Shown here piece after piece: positions 6,575 to 14,471 of a stretch of 15,420 bases of DNA. The notes beneath the pieces are model-generated. The model was given only the letters and a program-made list of their open reading frames with translations. It made no database searches and was not told the DNA's origin. The stretch is from NCBI GenBank assembly GCA_025455245.1, contig JALOMX010000009.1:1-15420 (forward strand), read 5' to 3'. Source of the DNA: Chitinophagaceae bacterium. Its GTDB lineage: Bacteria > Bacteroidota > Bacteroidia > Chitinophagales > Chitinophagaceae. Made by a program: the position numbers and the translations under genes. Numbering within the stretch: the stretch's first letter is position 1; every line of letters starts with the position of its first letter.

Positions 6575-7129
6575 ATGCATTGGCAAAACGAACAGATTAC
6601 GCCTGAAAAATTGCCGTCATATGCTGATTTGAATTTCAGCCGCGTTCAATTGGCATATAAAAACGTCATGCTGGCAGAAGGCTTTTTGTATTGGTTGATA
6701 CTGGATGTGATTGCGGGTATTTCGATGTATTTTGTTAAACCGCCGGCAGATTGGTTGATTGTCCTTGGCATAATTTTTTCTTTATTTCTTTTAACCATCA
6801 TTCTAACTTCAATTAAATCTTTTTACAATATGGGCTACGCGTTGCGTGAGCACGATATTGTTTTCAGAAAGGGATGGTTGTTTGAAAATATTTACCTGAT
6901 TCCGATAAGGAAAATTCAGCATATAAGCGTGAAGAGAGGTCCCCTCGAAAGGGCGAATGGGCTTGCCTCGCTTAAGTTGTTTACTGCTGGGGGTGTTGGC
7001 GCCGATGTTACGCTATCCGGCCTGTTGCATGCAGATGCCCTCCAACTGAAAGAATGGATTTCAGGCAGGCAAAAGCCATTGCAAAACCCTCATGAGCACA
7101 AAGATGGAACAGCATCAAACCTGGAATAA
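6575..7129 (+). CDS. bPH2 (DUF304) membrane protein, YdbS-like
   Basis: 184-residue inner-membrane protein. Two transmembrane segments (about 31-53 and 59-81) are followed by one bacterial PH domain (about 84-165). The domain shows the usual pattern: Y-A-L-R-E-H-D-I-V-F-R-K-G-W, then L-I-P-I-R-K-I-Q-H-I-S-V, R-G-P-L-E-R and L-K-L-F-T-A-G-G. It matches the YdbS family of Bacillus subtilis, which works with YdbT; the pair has been linked to resistance to other bacteria's antimicrobial products, but its biochemical role is not settled. ATG 6575 is preferred because an earlier in-frame ATG (6521) lies within uvrB. Its 3' end overlaps the next gene by 38 bases. Confidence 0.9.
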   Translation: MHWQNEQITPEKLPSYADLNFSRVQLAYKNVMLAEGFLYWLILDVIAGISMYFVKPPADWLIVLGIIFSLFLLTIILTSIKSFYNMGYALREHDIVFRKGWLFENIYLIPIRKIQHISVKRGPLERANGLASLKLFTAGGVGADVTLSGLLHADALQLKEWISGRQKPLQNPHEHKDGTASNLE

Positions 7130-8642
7130 GCCTGCCCGCCCTTCGCCTGTAATGATACTTACAGGCATAGGGGAATTATTCAGGGAACTCCTCGGATTTG
7201 TATTTATTGCCCTTATTGCTGCTTACATTAAAGATGTATCCTCCGGGGATAATGAACCTTTTTCCAGGAGCCTTAAGTATTTTATAATAGGAACACTTGC
7301 AGGCATAACCATATTCAAAATACATAAAATTACCGGCTGGTTTTTCACCAAATTCTGGATGGAAGGTGACCAACTTATTCTGACAAAGGGAGTATTTGTA
7401 AAACAGCGCATTGAACTGCCCCTGCAAAAGCTGCAAACCATACAGTTGCATCAGGATTTGATTCACAGGCTCACCCATACCTGTAAGGTAACAGCCGATA
7501 CCGCCGGTACAAGTGAGGCAGAGTTTGTGATTGATGCACTGGCATTGGATAAGGCGGAGGCATTGCGCACCCTTATTCAGGGCACGTACAAAACGTTTGC
7601 AAGCGATCAGGCTGCAGAAATAGAACATGCAACTCCTATTGATGAAAAGACGATTTCATTAAAGCCCCTGGAATTGTTCAGGTTGTTCATCAGCGAAAAC
7701 CATTTAAAATCGCTTGCTTTAATACTCCTCTTTATTTTCCAGAAAGCCATTGATATTGGAGAGCAAATCGATTTCGATTCAGTAGGCTATATTGAGCAAA
7801 AGGCAGGTCATGTGCAGCCCGGTTTATCTGCCATGGTCTCCTTGTTTTTGCTGGCGGTATTATTATCTCTGCTGGTTAGTGCCGTAAGGGTGTTCATGCG
7901 TTACTATGGCTATACCATTCGTACAGATAGCAGTGTTTTTCATTTTTCGTGGGGCCTTACTGCAAAGCAACATAAATCCATGCCCGTTGCACGCATTGAG
8001 TTTATAACCTGGCAGGCAACATGGCTTCGCAGAAAACTGCACATGTTTACCTTGCGTATGCACAGTCTTGCAGAGTCTATTACGGAGCAAAACCTGCATG
8101 TACAGGTGCCTGTTCCCGGAAAGGAATTGTTACATTCTCTAATAGCGCCCTACGGCAGCCATTTCCATGTGCTGGAAAAATGCCCTGCTTCAGGTATTGA
8201 AAAGGCATATGCCTATCGCAGGAGCCTCCTGATGGGTGTGCCTTCAGGTCTCATACTGATGGGGTTGCTTTGGTATCAACAACCCGCATTTATTTGGCTT
8301 GGCATTGCCTGGATCCTTTATTTTTCCGCCACCCAATGGGTTTTTTGCAACAACTTCATGCTAAGGATCAATAAAGGGCATTTGCTTATTGAAAAAGGCA
8401 TTTGGGGCAGAAAGTATTTATTGGTTGCGCTCTCCAACATTGTATTTGTGTCGGTAAAAACTACGCCCTGGCAACGTAAACACGGATATGCCAACCTTGT
8501 TATTTATTTGCCGGGCGAAGTTTGGACGGTTCCTTACCTCCGGTTAAAACATGCGTCAAACCTTGCAGATGAAATCACCATGCGAATAGAATCAAAGGGA
8601 ATAATACCCGATGAAGCAGAAAACCCAACGGTGGCGAATTAA
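7092..8642 (+). CDS. Three-domain bPH2 (DUF304) membrane protein, YdbT-like
   Basis: 516-residue inner-membrane protein, similar in length to YdbT. Hydrophobic segments lie near 28-47, 61-77, 205-222, 246-268, 379-395 and 399-417. They come in pairs, each pair followed by a PH-like domain: about 85-165 (LTKGVFVKQRIELPLQKLQTIQL), 273-350 (FHFSWGLTAKQHKSMPVARIEFI) and 417-500 (LIEKGIWGRKYLLVALSNIVFVS). The repeated two-helix-plus-PH plan is the same unit as in the upstream gene. Start: ATG 7092, or ATG 7104 four codons later; both lie inside the end of the previous gene, pointing to translational coupling. Its stop codon overlaps the stop of the convergent receptor gene. Confidence 0.88.
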   Translation: MSTKMEQHQTWNKPARPSPVMILTGIGELFRELLGFVFIALIAAYIKDVSSGDNEPFSRSLKYFIIGTLAGITIFKIHKITGWFFTKFWMEGDQLILTKGVFVKQRIELPLQKLQTIQLHQDLIHRLTHTCKVTADTAGTSEAEFVIDALALDKAEALRTLIQGTYKTFASDQAAEIEHATPIDEKTISLKPLELFRLFISENHLKSLALILLFIFQKAIDIGEQIDFDSVGYIEQKAGHVQPGLSAMVSLFLLAVLLSLLVSAVRVFMRYYGYTIRTDSSVFHFSWGLTAKQHKSMPVARIEFITWQATWLRRKLHMFTLRMHSLAESITEQNLHVQVPVPGKELLHSLIAPYGSHFHVLEKCPASGIEKAYAYRRSLLMGVPSGLILMGLLWYQQPAFIWLGIAWILYFSATQWVFCNNFMLRINKGHLLIEKGIWGRKYLLVALSNIVFVSVKTTPWQRKHGYANLVIYLPGEVWTVPYLRLKHASNLADEITMRIESKGIIPDEAENPTVAN

Positions 8643-11098
8643 CTTACGCCCACCCTGCGCTGTTCATCCGATGCGCCGCCATTGTTTCTTCTGCGCTCAC
8701 CATCTTTAGCAGGCTTGCCAAAGCGATACTGCACCGACAGTGTAATTTGCCTGCTATCCCTGAACTGGAAAAAGTTTTCCCTGACATTGCCATACTTAAT
8801 ACGACCATCGATTTTTTGTGTCCAGAAAATATCCCGTGCATTCAACCGTATGCTTCCTTTTCCTTTCAATACCTGCTTTCCGATGCCTGCGGATAGCTGA
8901 CCAAAATCTTCAATTTTGAATTGTCCGTCTTCTGATTTCGTATTGTAGAATCCTGAAAGTTCTGCCGACCACCCTTTATTGAATTTAAACTGATTGTTTA
9001 TATTAAAATTTCCGTTCAGGTTTTCACTTTCAATTTTTTCACCAAAGTTTTCACCATCAACCACCATGTAATTAGCTGTTCCGGTAAAACTCAGGTTCCA
9101 CCACTTTGCAAACTGATGATTGATATTTAAAGTAAGGTTCGCAACTTTTCTTGTACCTATATTGGCTTCGGATACAACCGTAGTGCCTCCATCGGGCCTG
9201 AATACCTGCGAAAACCGTTGTGTAGTATTTGCATACCCGATGGTGGTATTGATGATGCCCTTATAGCTGTGTGTAAGTTCGATATTTGCCGTAAACTCCG
9301 GCTGCAGGTATGGATTACCTTCCTGGTAAGTATACTTATTAATAAAAAACTTAAAGGGATTCAATTGCTGATAGGCCGGCCGGTTTATCCTTCTTCCGGT
9401 ACTAACGGTCAGTGTATTGACTGAGTCAACCTTATAGCTGATAAACGCAGTTGGGAACAGACTGGTATAATTGTTTCTAAATGAAGAATCCGGCTTAACG
9501 GCATTTCCTGCCTGGTATCCTTCATAATCCGTATGCTCAAGCCTTAATCCTGCCTGCCAATCAAATTTTTTCCAGGTTCCCTTGAGGTTTCCGTAAGCTG
9601 CAGCAATTCTTTCTTCATAAAAAAAGTGATTGCTGATGTTATAGTCCGGCTCCCATTCGCCGTTGGGTAGTAATTTGTTTTCATACGAAGCTAGGTTATC
9701 CGTTTTTACAAGACTTGTTTTTGCACCGGCTTCCATTTTCAAACTATTTTGAAAACTTTTTGCATAATCTGCTTTTGCCGACCAAATATTGATCTCTGCA
9801 GGCAGGTATCCCCTAATCTGATCCGCCTGTGTAATATGGTTATCTTCATCAAAATTACTATTGGTAAAAAGTTGGTTATTCACCATATCGTACCTGATGT
9901 AATCAAGGTCTGCCGTAAGTTCGGTTTGTTTATCGAACTGATGACGCAGATTAATATTCAGGTTTTGATTTTTCCAAAGATTACTGTTGTCGGAAATGGT
10001 TTGGGTTGATGAGTCTGTTACAAAGTCTGCATCGCTCCAATAACCGATGGTTTTTGATTTGAAATCGCGGGGGGATATAAATGCACCGGCTGTAATTCCG
10101 ATGGTAGTTTTGGGGTTCAGGTAATAATCAATACCAAGCTTTACAGTATTGTTATCTCCCTTACTGCGCATGTAGGAGGGTTGTTCAAAATTTCGCTCAA
10201 TTGAAGTCCCGTCATTTCCAAGGTAATATCTGTTGATGGTAAGGTCGCCAAAACCGTTGTGCAGGTTATAGTTATAATTACCAAAAACATTGAATTTTCC
10301 ATTGCGGTAATTCAGATTCACACTACCGTTTCCACTTGCATACCTGCCTTGATTGTAAGTTGCATTGGCTGTTCCGTTGAATCCGCGCTGCTTATTCTTT
10401 TTTGTTTTAATATTTATTACGCCTGCATTACCGGCGGCATCATACTTAGCAGGTGGATTGGTCATCAGTTCGATCTGATCGAGCTGATTGGCATTCATGG
10501 TATTCAAAAGGTTAACGAGATCTGCCGGAGAAAGATACGTCGGTTTTCCATCAATCATTACCAACGGGTTGGGCTTGCCGCGAAGGCTGATGTTCCCGTC
10601 CCTGTCCAACATTACGCCCGGACTTTTTTCCAAAACCTCTAAAGCAGTGGCACCGGTGTTGCTTAAGGTTGCTTCAACATTTACCACAGTTTTATCGGCA
10701 TGCACCTCTACAGGAGGCCTTCTGCCCACTATGGTCACATTGGCAAGTTCATCTCCTTTAAAGGAAAGCCCTTTGATATCTGCCATAATGATGTTTGTGG
10801 AGGTCTCGATTGAAATCGGATCCGAAAAATGCTCTTTGTACCCGACTGCAGAAACCTTTAAAAGGTAAGTGCCTTTTGGTACTGCTTCAAAGGCAAAACT
10901 TCCAAGACTATCGCTCAGGCTTGAACGCAACCATGTTGAATCCGATGCTTTTAAGAGTGAAACGGTAGCAAAAGCAACTGCTTTCTGGGATACATCCGTT
11001 ATACGACCGGCAATTCCCGAACCGGAAGGCTGTGAACTCACAACCCATGATTTTAATGTGAATGCTACGATTAGTAGCAGTGTGCCTGTGTGTTTCAT
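8639..11098 (-). CDS. Outer-membrane beta-barrel receptor with CarboxypepD-reg domain
   Basis: 819 residues from ATG 11098. Residues 1-23 are a signal peptide (MKHTGTLLLIVAFTLKSWVV, cut after S-S-Q). Residues about 29-105 form a carboxypeptidase-regulatory-like domain (GIAGRITD, then GSFAFEAVPKGTYLLKVSAVGYKE). A TonB plug-like domain (about 125-235) contains VLEKSPGVMLDRDGNISLRG, VMIDGKPTYLS and NPPAKYDAAGNAGVINIKTKK. The rest is a 14-or-more-strand barrel of the OMP_b-brl_3 type, rich in N and Y, ending QYRFGKPAKDGERRRNN plus a charged tail. This subfamily is usually annotated as outer-membrane beta-barrel or TonB-dependent receptor protein; there is no SusD partner nearby, so a polysaccharide role is not indicated and the substrate is unknown. 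An ORF start at 11119 exists but the -7 element lies there. Confidence 0.9.
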   Translation of the reverse strand: MKHTGTLLLIVAFTLKSWVVSSQPSGSGIAGRITDVSQKAVAFATVSLLKASDSTWLRSSLSDSLGSFAFEAVPKGTYLLKVSAVGYKEHFSDPISIETSTNIIMADIKGLSFKGDELANVTIVGRRPPVEVHADKTVVNVEATLSNTGATALEVLEKSPGVMLDRDGNISLRGKPNPLVMIDGKPTYLSPADLVNLLNTMNANQLDQIELMTNPPAKYDAAGNAGVINIKTKKNKQRGFNGTANATYNQGRYASGNGSVNLNYRNGKFNVFGNYNYNLHNGFGDLTINRYYLGNDGTSIERNFEQPSYMRSKGDNNTVKLGIDYYLNPKTTIGITAGAFISPRDFKSKTIGYWSDADFVTDSSTQTISDNSNLWKNQNLNINLRHQFDKQTELTADLDYIRYDMVNNQLFTNSNFDEDNHITQADQIRGYLPAEINIWSAKADYAKSFQNSLKMEAGAKTSLVKTDNLASYENKLLPNGEWEPDYNISNHFFYEERIAAAYGNLKGTWKKFDWQAGLRLEHTDYEGYQAGNAVKPDSSFRNNYTSLFPTAFISYKVDSVNTLTVSTGRRINRPAYQQLNPFKFFINKYTYQEGNPYLQPEFTANIELTHSYKGIINTTIGYANTTQRFSQVFRPDGGTTVVSEANIGTRKVANLTLNINHQFAKWWNLSFTGTANYMVVDGENFGEKIESENLNGNFNINNQFKFNKGWSAELSGFYNTKSEDGQFKIEDFGQLSAGIGKQVLKGKGSIRLNARDIFWTQKIDGRIKYGNVRENFFQFRDSRQITLSVQYRFGKPAKDGERRRNNGGASDEQRRVGVS

Positions 11099-11116
11099 AA
11101 ACTGAAATTGAAAGTT

Positions 11117-11124
11117 CAAAGGTT
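11117..11124 (-). promoter_or_regulatory. Candidate -7 element of the 11098 receptor
   Basis: The minus strand reads AACCTTTG, one mismatch from TAnnTTTG, 18 bases before the ATG. This gives a short leader and favours ATG 11098 over the in-frame ATG at 11119, which overlaps the element. No -33 TTG was found at the usual distance. Confidence 0.35.
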
Positions 11125-11220
11125 GGATGGATTATCTAAGAAAATATTCGTATTTACACTATTGGTAAAATGGCTTTGTGAAAGTATGAGTGGGCGAAAC
11201 GATGGATGAAAGGGACGAAA

Positions 11221-11240
11221 AATCACATGATTATGTGATT
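11221..11240. repeat. Perfect 20-base palindrome with 4-base centre
   Basis: AATCACAT (11221-11228) and ATGTGATT (11233-11240) are exact reverse complements around GATT. The core TCACA-N6-TGTGA has half-sites like those of CRP/FNR-family sites but in the opposite order. It lies about 97 bases upstream of the receptor -7 element, a plausible distance for an activator site. It could equally be a short hairpin. Confidence 0.5.
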
Positions 11241-11616
11241 CATTTTTCAGTTGAAATTGTTTTGCAAAAATCGCAATGGATTAAAATCATCTGATTCGCT
11301 TCTGAAATGGGGGAACCCGTACCATCTTTTCCATCCATACCCATGATTAATGTATGGGGACAGTTCTTTTTACGGGTGATATTATCATTGGCAGGGCCGG
11401 TTGATAAAAGGATTTGCCAACCGAAGAAAGTATCCTTATGCTTTATGTTATGTGCCAATTCTTGGCTGTAAAAATCAGGTAAGAATTAAAAACCATCCTT
11501 TATGCAAGTAGAGGCGCACTAAAAAATATTCAAATTAAAATTAATTTAACGTAACTTAAAGAAAGGCTTTATCCGATTTATCCCTGAAGAATCGTTCTAT
11601 TGGAAACCTTTTTGGC

Positions 11617-12246
11617 ATGACCTTGCACCTTATTTTTTCTGTCTGGATACGATTATTTTCTCCAATATCCGGGGAAACGGTAAATCCCTTGTCTGAATTT
11701 GATCCTTCTTGGAATAAGGGTCAGTATACCGTTTGCAATACTGCTGCTCAAAGAAAGTACCTTACAGAAAACGAAAAGGAAGTTGTATACATTTTAAACC
11801 TTGTTCGTCAGAACCCGCAGCATTTTAATAAAACGGTAGTGGCAAAGTGGCCTGAGAAATATGGCGGAACTTACCTCCGTTCCAATACCTATTATCAATC
11901 GCTTGTAAAGCAACTTTCCACCATGAAGCCTGCTCCTGTTTTGCAACCTGACAGCCTTGCATGGGTGAGTGCGCTTTGTCATGCATTTACATCCGGAAAA
12001 GCAGGTTACGACGGCCATGAGCGGCAAACCGATCAATGCCAAGAGCGTGAGTATTTTGGAGGTGAATGTTGCCACTATGGGCATTCCACTCCATTGCAAA
12101 CAGTTATGGCTTTGTTGATTGATGATGACATACCATCTCTTGGTCACCGCATGATATGTCTGAGTCAGGAGTTTAAAGGAATCGGCGTATCGATTCAACC
12201 CCACAAAGTATATGGGTTTAATGCCGTCCTCGATTTTACCCGGTAA
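11617..12246 (+). CDS. CAP/SCP-domain protein, probably secreted
   Basis: 209 residues. A short hydrophobic N-terminus (MTLHLIFSVWIRLFSPIS) may be a signal peptide, weakly scored by eye. From about residue 50 the protein follows the CAP (SCP/PR-1) plan: LTENEKEVVYILNLVRQNP, the first helix with N and R; LAWVSALCHAFTSG with H122; GHER with H134; FGGECCHYG with E150 in the place of the GEN(I) motif; and SLGHRMICLSQEFKGIGV with H177 and the final strand pair. His122, Glu150 and a second His would form the CAP cavity. Six Cys (40, 121, 141, 151, 152, 181) are unusual for a bacterial CAP protein of this size and suggest disulfides in an exported form. Enzymatic activity of bacterial CAP proteins is mostly unknown. 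No neighbour on this strand. The true start could lie slightly elsewhere. Confidence 0.8.
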   Translation: MTLHLIFSVWIRLFSPISGETVNPLSEFDPSWNKGQYTVCNTAAQRKYLTENEKEVVYILNLVRQNPQHFNKTVVAKWPEKYGGTYLRSNTYYQSLVKQLSTMKPAPVLQPDSLAWVSALCHAFTSGKAGYDGHERQTDQCQEREYFGGECCHYGHSTPLQTVMALLIDDDIPSLGHRMICLSQEFKGIGVSIQPHKVYGFNAVLDFTR

Positions 12247-12275
12247 TTACTTAAAAAAATACAACAGTACAGGTC

Positions 12276-12292
12276 ACCATCTATTGGATGGT
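12276..12292. terminator. Weak hairpin between convergent genes
   Basis: ACCATC-TATTG-GATGGT gives a 6-bp stem and 5-base loop in the 47-base gap between the CAP gene and the five-gene cluster. On the minus strand a T7 run appears about 15 bases past the stem. On the plus strand there is no T run. The stem is short and the T run distant, so this is only a possible terminator. Confidence 0.25.
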
Positions 12293-12293
12293 A

Positions 12294-12857
12294 TCAACCC
12301 GCTTGTTCATACGCGTGCCTGATCCAATCCATCAGTTCATTATTAATCCCCGAGGCATTTTCAAGTTTAATGCGGTGGGTGCACATTGAATTCCAGCTAC
12401 CCGCTTTTTCGGCCATACCCGATGGTTCTTTTCCCTTGATATTTAAACCAATATCCATCCTGCTTTTGGTAGAAGGTTGAATGATGGCAAATTGTTTTTT
12501 CCGGCGTAAACTAACATAGGCCTTCTTGGGAGCTACTTCAATGTCGGTCCCTAATGAGCCAACCAATTCCATAATACTGTCGTACCAGGGTTTCAAATCT
12601 TCCTTTCCCTTGTATTGCTCCTCAATCCAATCTGTCTCGTTTTCCGCCGCACCTGCATGGCTCTGTTTAGCCATATGTACCAGTGTGTTTGCATTGCCAT
12701 GGGTAAAACCATGTTTTTCCTTTAAAAAGCCAACGAGTTCCCCATGTTTTGTAAAACCGCTACCTTCCAGTATCTGCTTCCATTCAGCAATCGTTTTACC
12801 GGTTGATTTTTCAATATTGGCTATTTGTGTTTGTATAGCCTTTTCTACTGCGTCCAT
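12294..12857 (-). CDS. DUF4287-DUF5655 protein
   Basis: 187 residues, soluble. The N-terminal part (about 5-60) is a DUF4287 domain: QTQIANIEKSTGKTIAEW, then GFTKHGELVGFLKEKHG and HGNANTLVH. The C-terminal part (about 75-185) fits DUF5655: LKPWYDSIMELVGSLG, VAPKKAYVSLRRKKQFAII, RMDIGLNI, and the closing ...ELMDWIRHAYEQAG. The two domains are commonly fused in this order. Function is unknown; DUF5655 is thought to be related in fold to DUF1801/YdhG, two genes upstream, which I cannot confirm here. Last gene of the cluster, 25 bases after the acetyltransferase. Confidence 0.88.
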   Translation of the reverse strand: MDAVEKAIQTQIANIEKSTGKTIAEWKQILEGSGFTKHGELVGFLKEKHGFTHGNANTLVHMAKQSHAGAAENETDWIEEQYKGKEDLKPWYDSIMELVGSLGTDIEVAPKKAYVSLRRKKQFAIIQPSTKSRMDIGLNIKGKEPSGMAEKAGSWNSMCTHRIKLENASGINNELMDWIRHAYEQAG

Positions 12858-12882
12858 ATTGAATATATTTTAGGTGAAAAAA

Positions 12883-13464
12883 TTAATTCTTTGAAACAAG
12901 CTTCCGCATAATGGGCCTTGTTTCACTTCTTCGTATTATTTCATTAAATCCTGCCCGGACAAAAACCTGTGCAAGGCCTGTCCAGGCAAATACATCCGGT
13001 GTTTTTCCTTTTTTTATTTCAACGGGATAACCTTCAACCATTGTGGCACCATTTGACGCGGCATATGCTGTTGCTGCTTTCAGCAAATTTTCGCTTAATC
13101 CTTTATTTCGGTATTCCTTTTTTATAAAAAAGCAATGAACACTCCATACAGGCATTTCATCAACTTGTTGTAATACCCTTGAAGTATCAAATCTTTTTAA
13201 ATGTTCCCGTGGTGCAATTGCACACCAACCCACTGCTTCATCACGGTCAAAGGCCAGTACACCCGTTGGCAATCCATTGTTTACAATTTGAAGTAATGCA
13301 AACTTATTTGATTCACCCTTTTGCTTATTAAAGTCGGATGCAGACAGTCGCCAATGCATGCACCAGCATCCGCCGCAGGCGCCTTTTGTTCCAAACAGTT
13401 TTTCAAACGCAGGCCATGTATCCATGGTTAACGGGCGATATTCCATGCCTGTATCATTTACCAT
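12883..13464 (-). CDS. GNAT-family N-acetyltransferase
   Basis: 193 residues. The acetyl-CoA-binding region is VHCFFIKKEYRNKGLSENLLKAA, with R119-N-K-G-L-S as the Q/R-x-x-G-x-G/A loop (last position Ser). A beta-bulge strand comes before it (AVGWCAIAPREHL) and the closing part is FVRAGFNEIIRRSETRPIMRK. A Cys cluster near the N-terminus (GACGGCWCMHW: C30, C33, C35) is typical of one GNAT subfamily in Bacteroidota and Firmicutes; its role is unknown. Start: ATG 13464 overlaps the upstream DUF1801 gene by 11 bases; ATG 13446 (MEYRPLT) is an equally plausible start that would leave a 7-base gap. Substrate not predictable. Confidence 0.87.
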   Translation of the reverse strand: MVNDTGMEYRPLTMDTWPAFEKLFGTKGACGGCWCMHWRLSASDFNKQKGESNKFALLQIVNNGLPTGVLAFDRDEAVGWCAIAPREHLKRFDTSRVLQQVDEMPVWSVHCFFIKKEYRNKGLSENLLKAATAYAASNGATMVEGYPVEIKKGKTPDVFAWTGLAQVFVRAGFNEIIRRSETRPIMRKLVSKN

Positions 13465-13873
13465 GTTTTGTTTTCATAAGATTGTATGATCCTTCAATCA
13501 ATTCTTTTAACCTATCCCTGTTTATATCATCCAGTTTTTTAACATACAAACAACCTACACCTGTTTTGTATTTCCCCAGGTTCTTCATCAATTCAGGATA
13601 GTGGTCAAAACCTGTCATTATGTAAATGGAGATATTCCCTTTCCTTGGCCCGAATCCTGTCATAAACCAGCTGCAATCTTTGCCGTTTGATTGTTTGTAA
13701 TCGTAGCTGTCAAACCCAATCAATTGATTACCCCACATTTTGGCCTGATGTCCTGTTATTCCTTCCATAGTTTCGATGAGCCAACGGCAGTCGGATTGCT
13801 GTTGAGTATCTGAAAGGTTGTTCAGGTAGGCCTGAACATCTGTTTCGTTTTGCTTCGTTTTTAATGCAGACAT
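13454..13873 (-). CDS. DUF1801 (YdhG-like) protein
   Basis: 139 residues, soluble, full length for DUF1801. It begins SALKTKQNETDVQAYLNNL and has the family features: CRWLIETMEGITGHQAKMWGNQLIGFDSYDY, GRKG-like FGPRKGNISIYIM, and GKYKTGVGCLYVKKLDDIN, ending in a helical ...LIEGSYNLMKTKHGK. Members of this family are common in Bacteroidota and are annotated as iron-chaperone-like or simply DUF1801; no enzymatic motif is visible. It starts 18 bases after the SRPBCC gene and overlaps the acetyltransferase by 11 bases, fitting translational coupling within an operon. Confidence 0.9.
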   Translation of the reverse strand: MSALKTKQNETDVQAYLNNLSDTQQQSDCRWLIETMEGITGHQAKMWGNQLIGFDSYDYKQSNGKDCSWFMTGFGPRKGNISIYIMTGFDHYPELMKNLGKYKTGVGCLYVKKLDDINRDRLKELIEGSYNLMKTKHGK

Positions 13874-13891
13874 TTTTCAAAACTGTTTTTT

Positions 13892-14395
13892 CTAAGCATT
13901 CAGCATTTCCTGAAGCTCAATATTCCTGTTCCGCAGATCGATCCCTCCTTCAAGAACAGACTTCAGGTTGGCAAGGTAAAAGGTCCATCCTGTTTTGCAG
14001 CCAATATGATAAAGAAACCGGCTTTGTTCATCATCCGGGATATCGCTTTGAACAAGTTCGACAATTTGTTCGCCCTTTTCTGTGTAAAACCTGACCTTAC
14101 AGTTGCCGGCTTTTCCGAAACTGAATGCAAAAACATCCTTTCCATTTGCTTCGAGTATTTGGCCGGTTTCTGTCACTTCATCAGGATAGCCATACCATCT
14201 CCATGTGTAACCATCTCCCTCTTTAACACAATGCCCCTGATCTATTTCCTCACCTGTAGCCCTCACATAAATACTTTCTTTCAGAAACCATGATTCCATG
14301 CCGGAGCGGGTAGCCCATACCTTGTATAAAGATTCTATGGTTGCATTTACATTTATGCGAAGGATAAAATTATTCCATTGATTCGATACAGACAT
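13892..14395 (-). CDS. SRPBCC/AHSA1-family protein
   Basis: 167 residues, soluble. It matches the activator-of-Hsp90-like (AHSA1, START/SRPBCC) fold: the opening NFILRINVNATIESLYKVWATRSGMESWFL is the standard first strand, helix and W-x2-x-G-x3-W-F stretch; GDGYTWRWYGYPDE and FAFSFGKAGNCKVRFYTEKG are strand pairs; and the closing long helix is GCKTGWTFYLANLKSVLEGG, as in most family members. The fold makes a hydrophobic cavity; ligand unknown. Second gene of the cluster, 76 bases after the VOC gene and 18 before DUF1801. Confidence 0.9.
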   Translation of the reverse strand: MSVSNQWNNFILRINVNATIESLYKVWATRSGMESWFLKESIYVRATGEEIDQGHCVKEGDGYTWRWYGYPDEVTETGQILEANGKDVFAFSFGKAGNCKVRFYTEKGEQIVELVQSDIPDDEQSRFLYHIGCKTGWTFYLANLKSVLEGGIDLRNRNIELQEMLNA

Positions 14396-14471
14396 AACCT
14401 AAGTGTTTTTGATTCTTTCGTGCAGATAAGGAGTAAATATCATTCAGAAGAATAAATGCACTTTATGTTCA

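Larger units (their letters stand above)
11099..11616. other. 518-base intergenic region with palindrome
   Basis: Divergent promoter region between the receptor (minus) and the CAP gene (plus). It contains the receptor -7 element (11117-11124), the palindrome at 11221-11240 and an AT-rich stretch (11515-11565) before the CAP gene. One minus-strand frame (11240-11458, 72 codons from a TTG) has protein-like composition and a C-x2-C pair near its end but matches no family I know; I do not call it as a gene. Confidence 0.6.

Noticed and set aside
7176..7628. 150-residue minus-strand frame inside the YdbT-like gene
   Set aside because: Antisense shadow; composition rich in Cys and Tyr with no domain pattern.
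8639..11098. SusC-type polysaccharide uptake receptor
   Set aside because: No SusD-like gene, glycoside hydrolase or regulator lies nearby, and the barrel is of the OMP_b-brl_3 kind.
11794..12204. 136-residue minus-strand frame opposite the CAP gene
   Set aside because: The plus-strand CAP motifs are clear, so this frame is a shadow.
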